Assembly: GCF_026210795.1 (NCBI RefSeq)
Contig: NC_089433.1
Location: 5,109,001 to 5,173,000 of the forward strand
Reading direction: 5' to 3'
Origin: Rhizophagus irregularis
Taxonomy: Eukaryota > Glomeromycota > Glomeromycetes > Glomerales > Glomeraceae
DNA length: 64,000 nucleotides
The notes below the pieces were generated by a model, which had not been told where the DNA came from, searched no databases, and saw only the letters and a list, made by a program, of their open reading frames with translations. The stretch's first letter is position 1, and the number at the start of each line of letters is the position of its first letter. Position numbers and translations under genes: made by a program. This document shows positions 23,606 to 36,925 of this stretch, piece by piece.

Positions 23606-26129
23606 TATTATTACTTATTTCTTACTAAATTACAAATCATTTTATAGGTAGGTTATCGAACAAAAATGAAAATAAATAAATTAGAATATGCATCTGCATC
23701 AAATATAAAATATAATTTATAAAATTTCATCTAAAAAAAAAGTGATGAATATAAAATATAAAAGGGTTAACACAATTGTGAAAACTCATGTTCTAACTAT
23801 AATTTGATACTAAACTCCTTATATTAGATAAGAAGCAACAAACTTAAGCCTAGTATTAACTATTAACAATTTTATAATTAGGATATTATTTTTCTTTTGT
23901 TGATGTCATTGTATTTTGTATAACACTAATTATAGAGTACATGTAATTTTTTTTTACATAAATAAAAAAATTAGTTTGTAATTGAATAAATAAAGTATAA
24001 GATTGAAAATATTATTAATTGTTAATTTTATGGTGATTAAAATTAAGAAATAAATTAATAATTAATGTAAATATTCTAGTAATTATCAATTTTTTAGACG
24101 TATTATTGGTGAATTACTACTTACCAGTTACTATAATAGCTTCAATAGTGGATTTATTGATAACATTTTTTTCAAAATAATAAAATTTCCTATTATGCAG
24201 TTATATTTCATATATCAAAATTATTATACACTTAATCACTTGTTACAGATAAACATAGTGTCTCTTTATTAATGATTAGGTTATCTGGTTATGAATATTG
24301 ATATTGTGATAATACTTATCAAGGCAGAATACAAAATATTGATACTGTAATTTATAGAAATGAGGTATTCAATTTAAAATATATATTTTAACCTAGGCTG
24401 GGACTTTATCAAGCTAATTAAGAGTAATAAATAAATATTTACCGACCATATTAATATGCTTTAAATTATATAATATATTTTAAAAAAGATTTATATATGT
24501 ACAGTATATATATAATATTAATTGTCAAGTTCCCACTCAAGTTCCCTTTCTACGATATTTACTTAAAAAACTGGAAAAACTATAGTCCGGAAGCCAATAT
24601 GTTAACTTCAACAGTATATATTAGCTTAATTAAATTTAATTATTAGAGAATAAAAAATTTAGCAATATTCTCATTAAAAGTATCTTTTTGTAAATGGTTA
24701 TTTTGTAAATGTTTATCATGATAAAAATTAAGATGATGCTGATTCAGATAATTTGGAAGTGAATATGCTTTGTACAGGCAAAAAAAAATATGTAGTTTGA
24801 GAATTAAGTTGTTTAAATTGATAGGAATTATACAAAATTAATGCGTAATTTCATATAAAATTTTTTGTTGTGTTTATTAAATTATCAAATAGAGTATAGT
24901 AACAGAAATTTTTTTATAAAATTAGATGAAATTAGGTCAAAACGAATCTACAACTAAGGTGATTTCTAATGATATTAAAAAAGTTATTATTAATATGGAG
25001 CTAAAAGTAATAAAAGAGTTCACCATCTTTTAAAATTTAAATAATAAAATTCGCTTAACTTTAAAATCAATAATATACTTATATTTCTTTGAAATATTAT
25101 AGGCAAAAGAAATAAATTTAAACCAAAGTTTTTATTTTAGAAAATAAAAAAGTACTATGGTAGTTATTTACTATACTTATAATGCAAATAGCTCAGTGAT
25201 ATTTCTATTTCAAAGTAGGGACGTGAAACGGAACAATTCTTTATTTTTGGCCGAGTCTGTAGATTGATCCATATAATTATTATTTATATATTCTTCGATA
25301 TAATACATTTGTAATCCAATTTAATTTCCTTTATAATTTGAACAATTCTATCAGATTACCTGTTCAATAAAACCATTATAAAGACGTGAATCTGAACGAA
25401 GAAAAAGATTATATTTTTTGATTAATAACGTTTCCACGTATCCAAAGATACAATGGTTCTAAAAAAAAAGGTTAATAATCAAACTCTAGCTTTGAGTATA
25501 TCTAGAAACCATAGATAATAACATTGTAAACTTGCTCGCAATGTTTGACATTAATTAAAAGAAAGCAAAGCAAGTCATTATTTGTGAATTTTTTGGAAAA
25601 TTAATCTTTAATAATTTTTGTCTTCCTTGGTGTCAAGGTTTTGTACGGAATTTTCCCAAGTTCAGAGATTATGTTCGCAAAAACATTTATACTTAGCATA
25701 TATAATTAAGTATTAAAAAAAAAAAGATTCACAACTCGATCCAATAATTATCTGATTAATCATATAAAACAAATTTTGATGTTAAGTTATGATTGAAATT
25801 TCAAACTAAATAAATATTCAAGTAAAACCAAAGATTTTAGCTTAAACGGACATACTTTTTTAATATAATTGGAAAGTTACTTCTTTTAAACAGCATATTC
25901 CTTTTCTATTTGTTTATCCATCAATATTTCAGCATCAATAACCAAAAGTCAATATAGTCATATATATTAAAAAAAATATACTGTTATTTTATTGCTCCTT
26001 CTGAATTTATCTCCAAAAGGATATAAAAGTATTTGTTTTTTCATCAATTAGAATAATAAACACACTATGATACTAGCCCAGTAAAAATGGCTTTGCTTTG
26101 TTATTTCATTATTTACATATACGTATTAC
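23606..26129. other. Gene-less AT-rich region after the kinase gene
   Basis: No supported gene, RNA gene or clear repeat. The first 100-200 bases are presumably 3' untranslated sequence of the kinase gene. Small ORFs have no recognisable motifs. Confidence 0.45.
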
Positions 26130-26250
26130 TTATCTCCTGGCTAATTAGGAATAAGTAAAATTTTACTAGGATTGGATAAATGATCGGCCAAAGGCCGATC
26201 ATGTTCCGATTCTAAGTAAAATTTTACTATTCCAATTAGCCAGGAGATAA
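26130..26250. repeat. 121 bp near-perfect palindrome
   Basis: Left arm begins ttatctcctggctaatt and right arm ends aattagccaggagataa. The arms also share agtaaaattttact, itself a palindrome. The centre is gatcggccaaaggccgatc (26187-26205 region). It looks like a small fold-back element; a related arm sequence (ttatcacctggctactaatt) occurs near 52016. Confidence 0.8.
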
Positions 26251-26256
26251 TTGATT

Positions 26257-26651
26257 TATCCCCTGCCATTTACACAATAGTAAGTGTTTTATAGTATATT
26301 GTGAGTATAATATAGTATATTTTATTGTTGAATTTACGCTTGGTTTTGTTTCATTTTAAAAATTTTAAAATAAAAAAATAAATTTTAAAAAGTTTCGGAA
26401 CCATTACTATTACACTTGAAAAATAGTATTGAGATTACAAATAAATTAAAAGAAAGTTTTTCTCATTTAGAAAATGCAAATCTTTCCGAATTACTCAAAT
26501 TTTTGAATCAGTCCATTATAGTATAATCAATAATTAATTTTTACCGCAAAATTTCCTAGAAACGGATAAATAAATACATATAAAATTGGCTACCCAGTAG
26601 GTATAACTACATTTGCATAAACGTGTAAATGGTGCCGATCAGGGGATAATT
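26257..26651. mobile_element. Short element with TTATCCCCTG inverted ends, copy 1
   Basis: Starts ttatcccctgccatttacac and ends, on the other strand, ttatcccctgatcggcacc followed by atttacacg, so the ends are inverted with extra bases in one arm. Internal sequence from about 26310 on is nearly identical to 57280-57613. 'ttga' occurs next to both ends, but the duplication is not certain. No ORF. Confidence 0.7.
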
Positions 26652-26654
26652 GAA

Positions 26655-28010
26655 GTTAAAGCATTGGAGTTATTTTACAATCATTCTTTAAATTATAAAT
26701 TAGTGAAGTATAAACCTTAATCCTGTACTTTAGAAATAATTTATCTATTAGGAAGGACTGAAAAATTCTATAATGAGAAAAAAATTATCAGACATGGTTT
26801 TTATAATGAAAATGACAACAAATCACCACGTGGTGATCATCACCGCACCAGCATTAGCAAATATCGGAGGGCATTGTTTCATGTCATTTTTAATTCTGGC
26901 CAAAATTCTACCCTAATTCTGGTCAGGTGACAATCACAAGCTGTGATGTTAGCAATACTATTTTATAATTCGATTTATAATTCGATTTAGGAGAAATGAA
27001 CAATATATACTGTTAATGAATCCCTATAAATATAATTTACAAATTTAATACTAAATTTAAGTAGTAATAATCTCATATTGTAATATTGTAATAGAAATAA
27101 ATACAAATCATTACTATACAAGTACATATAAAATAAAAATTTACGTAATGTGATTGTAAATCAATTTGGTAAGCCTCAACTAAACAAAGAAATAATATAT
27201 TCAAAATAGATCAACAGCCCAGTTGCTGTGTAGCCTGAATAGCCTGATAAACAAAATTTTTTGCACTGCCACATTTCGTTATGAGTATATTTAAATATCC
27301 GGTTACAGCTTACCTATAGTTTATAGAAATGTCAATATAAATGTAAATAATAAAATTTTTCTATTAGTTTTAATAAAATAATGTTAAAATTAATATATAG
27401 CTATACTTGTTAAACCTAAATAATGCAAACTTGGTATAAATTCCGAATTTTTCGTTGAATTTTATAATCTTTTTTTCCGGCAAGAAGCTCTAACTTCTAT
27501 TATTCAATAAACCAAATCATGTATCAGGAATTTTAACTATGCTACACTTAAAAAATAACTAAAGTTATTAATGAATTTATTGAGATATTTTTCTCCAAAA
27601 AATAAAATTTGAAAATATTAAAGTAAAAGTTTATCAAACCGATTTTACTAATTAAGTTTAAAAAGATTAATTTCACGTGAATTTATAGGAGCGAAGTGTA
27701 CAAAAATTTATTACTTTAACAAAATATGAAAATTAACACTCGTAGTTTATCGAAATAAAAAGAAAGAAATTTTTTCGTAATCTCTCACTATACCATAAAA
27801 TTATCATACATGTTTTAACTTACATTTCTAGTGAAATTTAACGACAATAATAATTAATATACATATACTTAAGAAACGATACAAAGATCAGCAAACTCTT
27901 TACCAAGTTTTTTGACTTAAACTTGAGAAAATATATCCAAAGACTGAGTAATATCTGATATATGTAATTTGATACTTAAGAAATATCAACATACTGTATA
28001 TATTCCGTCT
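26655..28010. other. Gene-less region with a short perfect palindrome
   Basis: Contains the perfect 16-base palindrome atcaccacgtggtgat at 26822-26837 with a CACGTG core, followed by other GC-richer words to about 26960, perhaps a degraded element. The rest is AT-rich with no supported gene. Confidence 0.45.
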
Positions 28011-28222
28011 ATACTACCGAAATACATATGTAAAGGTCAAGTGATTTCAGAAAATTATATTTTCCAGAGCCGAAATTATGCTATCCTCGTCATCAGTTAC
28101 TAAAATAGGTGATAAAATTTTGACCGGCATTATCTAAAGAAATTATCTAAAAAGGAAAGATCTACCCGATTCTTTTGGTTCAGAAATACGCATACTCGCT
28201 ACCTTATACATTTTTGGGTCCT
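28011..28222 (+). mobile_element. AGGACC-type MITE, old copy
   Basis: Left end atactaccgaaatacatatg and right end tttttgggtcct are diverged forms of the family ends. The core reads 'cagagccgaaattatgcta' and 'ttatctaaaaaggaaagat' follows, as in the other copies. The flanks do not match, so the duplication has decayed. Confidence 0.7.
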
Positions 28223-30690
28223 ATTATAATATTGTATATTAGACTATCAAATAAGGGTACAGCGTTTTTTCATAATTTGATCGCAGTCGATTATTATTAT
28301 TTTTTTTTGTAATACCATCAGATGATTCAGATCGGTCTTAACCGGGATGTTATGCGGTTTGCACCAAATGTTAAATTATCAATCAGTCTTTATTATGACA
28401 TTCTGTATAGATAATGAAAATAATATGCAAATTAAATATTTCATTAATAAAATTACTAATGTATACATAATAGCCATAATAGATAATATATTTAAGTAAT
28501 CAATTATATCAATTATTATTATTTAACTGTTTATGGCTATAACAAATTAAATAACTATTGAATATTTTATATTATAGTTATCTCTATTATCTTCAATGTT
28601 TGTTACATTTTCGGTAAAAGCCCTGTTTCTGCATAGCCCGCCCGAATTTTGCCAAAAAAATTACGCCACGCGTCACCTTTAGCTCTGCCACATTTTTGCA
28701 TATATAAACCCTTTGTTTTTATTCAACTTAAAAAATTTACTTCTACTCAATGCTTATATTTAACCACTCACTTTACTGAAAAGTTAATATTCTATTATAA
28801 AAAAAAATTTTCCCATCAAATTTAACTTATTCTTAAAATAAAAAAAAATTTCTCCCACTTAATACTTATGCATGAAAATTATCCCAAATACACCGTAAAA
28901 TTAATTTAAAATAAAAAAATTATATTCTCTTCAAAGATTAAGCTAGAACCGAAATGGGTCTAACAAAATTATTTTTAATCATTTGTAATGATTGCATTAG
29001 CAAATTATATGATTGGAATTTTTCATCAATATATTATTGATAAACTATAAATAATCGTAATTTATCCAAATAATCAGTATTAATAATAAACATTCACTTC
29101 ATTCATATTCACACCAAACCTACATTAATATCACTTTATTCATATTCACACCAAGCCCACTTATTCATATTTTTATGTTAATAAATATCTCTTATTTCAA
29201 ATAATTTTTTTAGACCAAACAATCATATACTTCTATATTCTCAATACTCAACAAATGGATCTAGCAGATACATTTCAATCAAAGACTGCCCATTTATTGA
29301 ATTCAAATGTCAAGGAATTAAGCATTGACAATATGCAAATACTGAATTTAATAATCAAGAATATCAAATATATTGATTTGAAGAGAATAATAAAGAATAT
29401 ATTCTGATCGATTATTCAACATAACATATAGGATTGTTAAAATTTATGCAATTATATTGTACAATCAATAATCTTTATCAACTCTTCTCACTTGAAACTT
29501 CAGTGAATTATTATATTTATCATTATCATTATCTAAAATATACATGAAATTTTTTTTATTAAAATAGTAATATGAACAAATATATTTGATAATTATTAAT
29601 TCACATAATTCATTACCAAACCTTGAAGCTCACCAACGAAGAGTTCAACGGATACAAAGTTTGTAATAAATAAATATTCAATTATTGGTGTAATTTATGT
29701 AGTTGAAGCATATATTAATATAGATACGCCTTTGGGTAAGCAAGAAAAGCGAGCAATATTACTATATTAATAGATAATTCAATTTTTACTTATATATTTT
29801 GGTTCTTCAAACATTGGTTCTCTATATTTCATTAAAAATCACATTTTCTTTCATTTATTATGTGTCTCATTTTTACTATTCATTATTTATTAGATATCAC
29901 ATTTCATAATTAAGCTTTAATTTAAAAATTGTTGAACTCTTGACTTTAAAGCCAAAAAATATGCATTACTGTTTATTGCTAATAATCTTCCTCACTTAGA
30001 TAGAAATCAATATATGATTGATGACAAGAAAAGGGAACATTTCAATATATAATTAACATACATTATAAGTTTGGATTTATGAATATTTCAACAATTTAAA
30101 TATAGCAAACATACATATATAAAGACAAATTTCTCTTGAAATATTCTTGGACTTATATATATAGATTTATTGAAAATAAAATTAAATATCCTATTTACAG
30201 CCTTTGCAGATAACATAACTTGAACATGAATAGCTAATTCCAAAGAACAATTTTAGATTTATAATGGACTTTATTACCTAATAAATGGCAAAAATAAATG
30301 GGAAAATATAACTCAGTTGTTAAATGACAGAACTTATATCAATGATAATACATTCAGTAGTATCAGATTTACCAATTAATTTTCAATGTACAATCTTGAA
30401 TATTAATAATATCTCAGCAATTATATTAATTTAAATCAACTTATAAGATACCTGATTAGAAGGAAATGAAGCCATTATTGCTGCAGTGAATCTAACGCTG
30501 ATGATTATATAAGAATGCTTATTATAAAGTAGTGTGGTTATCATTTTTTTCAATACTCCCTTGTTTTGGAAAAGTGAAAGAGACCATTTGAACATAAAAA
30601 GATAAAAACAACTTAATTTTTCTTGTGGAAAGGCAAATTGATTTTGTAGGCTTCCATTGCAAGTTTCATTTTCAGTTGTATACAAATTTC
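28223..30690. other. Gene-less region with a promoter-like patch
   Basis: 28600-28710 is less AT-rich and ends in a TATA-like catatataaacc. About 550 bases on lies a 50-codon ORF (see 29255). A 50-base sequence with 'attcatattcacaccaa' occurs twice at about 29098-29160. Otherwise nothing is supported. Confidence 0.4.
29255..29407 (+). CDS. Small 50-residue ORF, doubtful
   Basis: ATG in an A-rich context (acaaatgg) opens a 50-residue frame starting MDLADTFQSKTAHLLNSNVK, followed by Ile/Lys-rich sequence. The composition is more protein-like than nearby frames and a TATA-like patch lies upstream. I do not recognise it. It may be the N-terminal remnant of a larger dead gene. Confidence 0.25.
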   Translation: MDLADTFQSKTAHLLNSNVKELSIDNMQILNLIIKNIKYIDLKRIIKNIF

Positions 30691-30839
30691 TGTATAATAG
30701 AAACCAGGTTGTTCCATCTAGTAATTCTCAACAAAGTGTAACAAGTATAGATTATATATGGATGTCACAAATTTTATTCTCTGAAATTAAAGATATTTCA
30801 CCAACAGTAATTAAAACTACTTTTTTATTTAACTACTAA
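30657..30839 (+). pseudogene. LINE endonuclease fragment
   Basis: The frame contains TSIDYIWMSQILFSEI, which matches in layout the SRIDYIWVTENLFSET block of the LINE ORF2 at 5993-7259. This is the penultimate catalytic block of the endonuclease domain. The frame stops soon after. Downstream to about 36.6 kb there are other broken protein-like pieces, for example ETIKDSDKFQKKKIKNAIDN near 31540, which may be the linker after the endonuclease. Confidence 0.65.
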
Positions 30840-32300
30840 ATATGTGAAAGAACAGGCTATATTTGAGTTTATTTTATAGTTTTTAAACTATTTCAACAAA
30901 CAATAATTAATTTAGTTAAATTAAATATTGATTTTACAAATATTGTCAATCCTAATTTAAATTAAGGGGATAAAAAAAACTTCTGGAAATTTTGTGTGCT
31001 CTTTGTCCAAAAACAATATTATATTACCTTTGAATAAACTTCAAAGAGCACTAATGTTTGAATACATGCTTTATTTTATATTTCTTATATTTTGTTTAAA
31101 GAACATTATAGAACATTATAGAAACAATTCAAAAAACTAAATATTTAGGACTTTATACATGAATCTATAAAAGATCTGTAGAATAAATTTAGGATCAAAT
31201 GTGAAGATTTCAAACTTATTTTCTTATAACTTCAAATTACAATTAAAAACATTTTCGCGACTCTAGTTGCAGGAGAAAGAAGAGTTTCAAGAACTCCAAG
31301 TGACGCCTACTCATATCGTGATAGAAACGCCTGAGAAAATCAAATTGGTAGAAATACAACGATCCTATGCACTGACAGATGACAAAGGGACTTTTAAATA
31401 TGTTGTCAGGCAATACAGCGACCAATAAATGGCAGTATAATTATCTATTTATTGGAATTATATTATTCTTTGTTAAACTTATTTTCAACATACTATATAT
31501 GTTGAACAATTTAAGAAATTATTATAGAAAATTTAAAATAATAGAAACCATAAAAGATTCTGATAAGTTTCAGAAAAAAAAAATTAAAAATGCAATAGAC
31601 AATATTATTTAATAATCATCAATATAGAGAATACAAAAGAGCAGTGATGATTCTTTTCATTTTACAAGAAAATATAGAAGTTATAAATCTGATGAATATT
31701 TTTTCAAATGGAATCACAATAAGTAATGTTAAGAAAACAAAGAGTTCATAATGGAAGATAACTTACTATATTATAGTGAATCATTTATGCAAAATTTTAT
31801 ACTATAATATTTTTAATATAATCAGTCATTTAAAATAAGAAAATTAATTAATACAGTATATTAATTATTAAGATAACATAGTATTTTTTTCAAGTTATTA
31901 AACAAAATTTGAAATTATAATAATTTTATTATCACAGACCCCATAACAGAATAATCAAAATTTTAATTTTGGGAACTCTCCTTTGTGTAGTTATTGATAG
32001 TGTTTTCCCTTTAACAATTGTAACCTACTACTAGAGTCTTATTTGAAGATTGAATCAAATTGTTGAAAGCCTCCTATTTTGGCAAAGAAAACTATTACCT
32101 AGAAATATATATATTACTATCTGGAAAAGACTATATTCTCTCAAGAATTTAGAAAGACAAACAGTTTCTCTGTATAGACGGAGAAAATATGACATTTAAT
32201 AATAGAATAGAAATATTATAAAATATTATTTCTTTAATCAAAAATGACTGTATCCCTACCATACATTCCTATTACTGAGACCTCCAAGGAGATACAGAGG

Positions 32301-32451
32301 TAACCCTTATCCAATACTAGCAGTACACTGAGGGCTTATAGAAGGGTTATTAACCCTTATCCAATACCAGTAGTACACTGGAGGGCTTATAGAAGGGTTA
32401 TTAACCCTTATTCAATACCAGTAGTACACTGGAGGGTTTATAGAAGGGTTA
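32301..32451. repeat. Three tandem copies of a 50-51 bp unit
   Basis: Copies start at 32301, 32351 and 32402, beginning taacccttatccaatac and ending gcttatagaagggttat. Joined copies create the palindrome aagggttattaaccctt at each junction. Copies are almost identical, so the expansion is young compared with the decayed sequence around it. Confidence 0.9.
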
Positions 32452-32960
32452 TTAGATCAACATAAGTCTTAGTTGAAACATTTAGCTATTCTCATTAAAT
32501 TTTATTTTATATAGAAAATGACCAAGGATATCACAAAAAAATTACTCAAAACTTTTATCTACCAACACCAGATAAATTTCAAGAAACAACAAATACTTTC
32601 ATGGAATGAATATCTGAAGACTTTATAAAAAGATTTAAAAGGGTATCTTTTTACAAATAAACTTCATTTTTTTTCTAAAGAAACTTAGTAAAAGAAATGA
32701 ATGGAAAGACTGTCTTTGTGACTGTCTTTTTGCAAGAAAAAGAAGGATTTTTTACAATTGAATGATAAGGATTTATTGGGAAAACAATAACAAAATTACG
32801 ACTTAAACAATTACAAAGCAGATTTTGGATAGAAAATAGTATAGTTGTCAATTTCCTTTCAACAATGGTTTTTATAAAAAATTGTTTTATAAGAAAAATT
32901 ATTGTTATTGGATTTTAGAAAATATTAAAAAATAATAATATAGAAATTTTAAAAAAGAAT

Positions 32961-33350
32961 TAAAAGATACTTTTTTAAATATACTTTACCATCACCAAGG
33001 CTATTGAGATATATAGAAGTAGCCTTTATTAATATAAAGAAGGATTTTTTAAAATAAAATTAAAAGATGCTTTTTTAAATATATTTTACCATCACCAAGG
33101 CTATTGAGATATATAGAAGTAGCCTTTATTAAGATAAAGAAGGATTTTTTAAAATAAAATTAAAAGATGCTTTTTTAAATATACATTACCATCACCAAGG
33201 CTATTGAGATATATAGAAGTAGCCTTTATTAAGATAAAGAAGGATTTTTTAAAATAAAATTAAAAGATACTTTTTTAAATACATTTTTTTCATCACCTAG
33301 GCTACTGAAATATATAGAAGTAGCCCTTATTCAACAGATTGCTAATAAAA
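32961..33350. repeat. Four tandem copies of an exact 100 bp unit
   Basis: Copies start at 32961, 33061, 33161 and 33261 and differ by only a few bases; the fourth is the most diverged and incomplete. Each has a hairpin with arms aaggcta and tagcctt around 'ttgagatatatagaag'. The unit length is not a multiple of three, so it is not a protein repeat. Confidence 0.92.
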
Positions 33351-36139
33351 ATTATTGGATCTCAGTCTTTAAATTAGTAATAAATCATAACTAGAAAATA
33401 TTGTCTAAAAAAAAATTATAAAAGAACAGTATGCATTTAGGAAAATTATATTATTCAATTTAATATATTACAGAGAAATATTTAAACAACTAGAGAACTT
33501 ACAAAAGAAAATGGGACATTAATAATAGTATAGAAATATTATATTTCATTGAAAATGTCTACAATTCTGCTTCCCCGACACACCTCCTTATTATTGAAGC
33601 ACCAAGGAGATGTAGAAGCAACCTGATAGAAGAATTATCAGATCTTGATCTTAAACTGATTATATTATTAAAATATAATTCTCTATATTGAAGATATAGA
33701 TATATGTATATTTATTTATGATATTATTTCAAATGATAAAACAGCAAAAACAAACACTTTTTATTTATAAAACATTTATTAAAATAATTGCCAAATCTTT
33801 AATTATAGTAGTAATTTTAGAAATTATACACATTTTACATATTGATAAAAATTTAATTGCCTTTTTAGATTACATATTATAAGTTTTATTTTATTAACAA
33901 TTATAAAATTTTACATAATTCCTTTTATGATAGTATTTGTTCAGTCACATTAGATGGGAACATAAAATTTAATGGAAAATCATTATAACTTATTGCCATC
34001 CTTTATTTATGAAGTTTTTCTCTTAAATGTTTAGATTTCTCTAATTCTTGTTATTATATCTTTGAAATTTCAAATTTCTTTTAATTCTTATTATTATATC
34101 TTGAAAAATTCATCCCTTTTAGCATAACAATATGCATTAATTTATTTTTAATTTTATTTATAATAATTATTTTTTTCACAAACCTGTCACTCATCTACAA
34201 AATGGTGGTAATATTTATTAGAAACATTTTAAAAAAATATGATATTGCACCAACATACTAAAACGTATTCATTAATACATGCAATATAGATAGAGTAAGA
34301 ATTTAAAAAATCTGAATTTTAAATGGAATGACGAATTCATTAATGAACAATTAAAATTTGTAAATAGATCACAAAAAAGATTTTATTATCAAGTAATCAA
34401 TGATTATGGAAAAAAAGTCTATAGATAAAAGAATTATATAGAAGGACAAATACATAAACAATACTGCTATTCTTAATTATATTTCCTTTTAAATAATTAT
34501 CCAAAATTAGATTAAATATAGTAATTCTAATCACTTTCCTTATGGATCAATTACCAAAAAATGACAAGTATTACAAAGAGTTCCAAAGTCATAATTTGAA
34601 TACAAAAAATATTTAAGATAAAAAGACAATAAAACTCAGGTACAAAAGAGAATAAAAATGGAAGTTCTGTAGGTAAAACAGATATACTGCTGAAGAACAA
34701 AAATAAACTGAGAAAACAATACAAATGAAAAAAATGGTAAACAATAATAAATAGAAATGGTAATAAAAATAGTTATATGAAGTATTAATAACAAATGATC
34801 TAAAAAATATGATTATTAACAAATTAATTTGATAAAAAAAAGAGCTACCAATGTGATTTTGATTTAATATGGATAGATAAAAATGATAGCAATTGGGAAA
34901 TGCTAATAGGAGAATTTTCCAGAAAGCCTTTTGATATAGTTCTTAATAAATGAAAATTATTTAGAATTATGAAAGATTGTCTGGATTTTACTAATAATTA
35001 ATGAAAAACAAGTATTGACAACATAAGAAGGTTTTCTTTCCTGAATCTCATTTTTTGCAAATTCTGCAGTAATAGAAAATTTTATTTCAAATATACTTTA
35101 CTAATAAAAGTACCTCAGAACCAAAGTTATTTATGGAATTTAAGGTTTCTAAAAAAAGAATATTTAAAGAAGATTACAGCTATTTCAAACAACATTTCAG
35201 CTAGTTTCTTAACATTTATACTGGAACTAACTGTATACAGTTGGTACATGCGAAAATATACAATTTAGCAACATTGGACAGAAAAGAGGTCACGATAATG
35301 AAGAATTGGTGACTCAAAAAGGATTAATGCAGAAGTTAGACAAAGCAAACTTTTTATATTAACTTAGAAACTTAATACTTAAACAATTAAAAATAATTCC
35401 TTATCTATCAACACTATTATTATTAACACAGTAATGGAATGCAATTAGTTCCAGCTACTTCCCTATTTCTCATATATAACTTTACTATAAAAAATGCATC
35501 TTCTTTGAGAATTTCTTATTATAACTCATAACTCTTCAAAACCCTAAAAGTACTGCTGTACCTTATGGATTAGATGTTGAGTATGGCACAATAGAAATGC
35601 TGCTAATACATTACAAATCACAAATGCTATAAAGGATACAATGAAATTAGATTATCAGCTAAATGATACTATGAAAATATTCTGAAAGAAATATAAACTC
35701 AAAAAATCTGTGCAGAAATCACAATTACAATTAAGATTACCAATCAATATGCTTCATTAATAAAGATAAGAATATACTAAACTTATTAATGATAGTTTAA
35801 AATTTAAATTTTTAATGATTTAATGGAGAATTTTAAACTTTTAGTTATGGATTTATCCACTTTGATAATGAACAATGCAAAGAAGAATTTTATAATAAAG
35901 TAAAAGGATTAAGAATTACATTAGAAAAAGAAAATAACATTGTAGTTCAATTTCTTCCTATAAAAAGATAATAAGATAGTTCAAGTAATAATGGACATTA
36001 AAACCAAAGATTCAGAACAAAATATGAGATCTTATCATCTATATATAGTATACCTACCTTCAGGATGCTGGTTAATGATTTTAAAGTACAGAAAAAATAC
36101 CTAAATGGTTAGACTTAAAATAACACAATAGAGCTGACA

Positions 36140-36240
36140 CTGTATTTGTATATTTCAAAGAAGGTTGTGATCACTTTGGTACACCAAGTCACGTCTGAGC
36201 AGACTGTGGTGGAGAGAATGTTAAAGTGCAAAGACTATCA
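36140..36240 (+). pseudogene. Possible integrase-core fragment
   Basis: Reading through one stop gives EGCDHFGTPSHV followed by ADCGGENVKVQR, which resembles the second catalytic block (D plus GGEN) of the integrase-core proteins found in some fungal mobile elements. No other block was found nearby. This is a weak, single-motif call. Confidence 0.35.
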
Positions 36241-36925
36241 TTATTTATATATTCAACTTTTGATAGAGATAACTGGACAACATTTTTTGAAAGGATAACC
36301 AAAAAAGATACTACAAAAAGGAACTACAAATAAAATTTCTCCAGAAGAAAGCCAAACTGATTTTTGTTATATCTCTTAGTAAACCAAAAGATAGTCTAGT
36401 AATTAACTGATGAAACATATAAACTGAAGGTAGAACTGAAGACATCATAACAACAACCAAAAAATTAGAGCATAAGATTTACATCATATAAAGAAAAAAT
36501 ATAAAGAATTCTAGGTGGCTATATATAACATTTCAGATTCAATAACTATAAAATAACTAAATATGGTTACATCTTATAAGGATTATTGTGTAAAATGTTG
36601 GAATAAAGTTCATAAATATAAAAGTTGCCAAAACAAAAAAAAAAGAGAGCCTTGGACGCCCAAATAATTTATTTTATAATTTTGTAAGTAAATTTTGAAA
36701 GGTGAAGGCAATCTGTTGCAATTAGGTAAACATCCAGATTATATTTGTAATGATAGATAATGGAAAATATAAACTTATATATGTGGAATGTTCATATTTT
36801 CAAAAGTCAGTTTGATAATAGGATCACATTTCATCCACTCATTTTCACATCTTTCTACATATAATAGGATGTACAAAATTATATAACATCAAATGGGAAA
36901 TGCAAACTTGGAAATTTATTGTTAG

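Larger units (their letters stand above)
30840..36925 (+). other. Degraded retroelement-like region
   Basis: No intact gene. Protein-like pieces appear in changing plus-strand frames: near 31540 (see the fragment before), near 34300-34420 (KWNDEFINEQLKFVNRSQ), and near 34850-34970 (CDFDLIWIDKNDSNWEMLI). I take this as one or more old LINE-type elements but cannot name the domains with confidence. It also holds the two exact tandem repeats listed separately. Confidence 0.45.

Noticed and set aside
32961-33350. Exact 100 bp repeats considered as a protein repeat domain
   Set aside because: The unit is not a multiple of three, and stops occur in the frames.
34613-34822. Minus-strand ORF rich in Phe, Tyr and Ile that looks like a membrane protein
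   Set aside because: Composition follows from A/T-rich DNA; no start context or partner exons.
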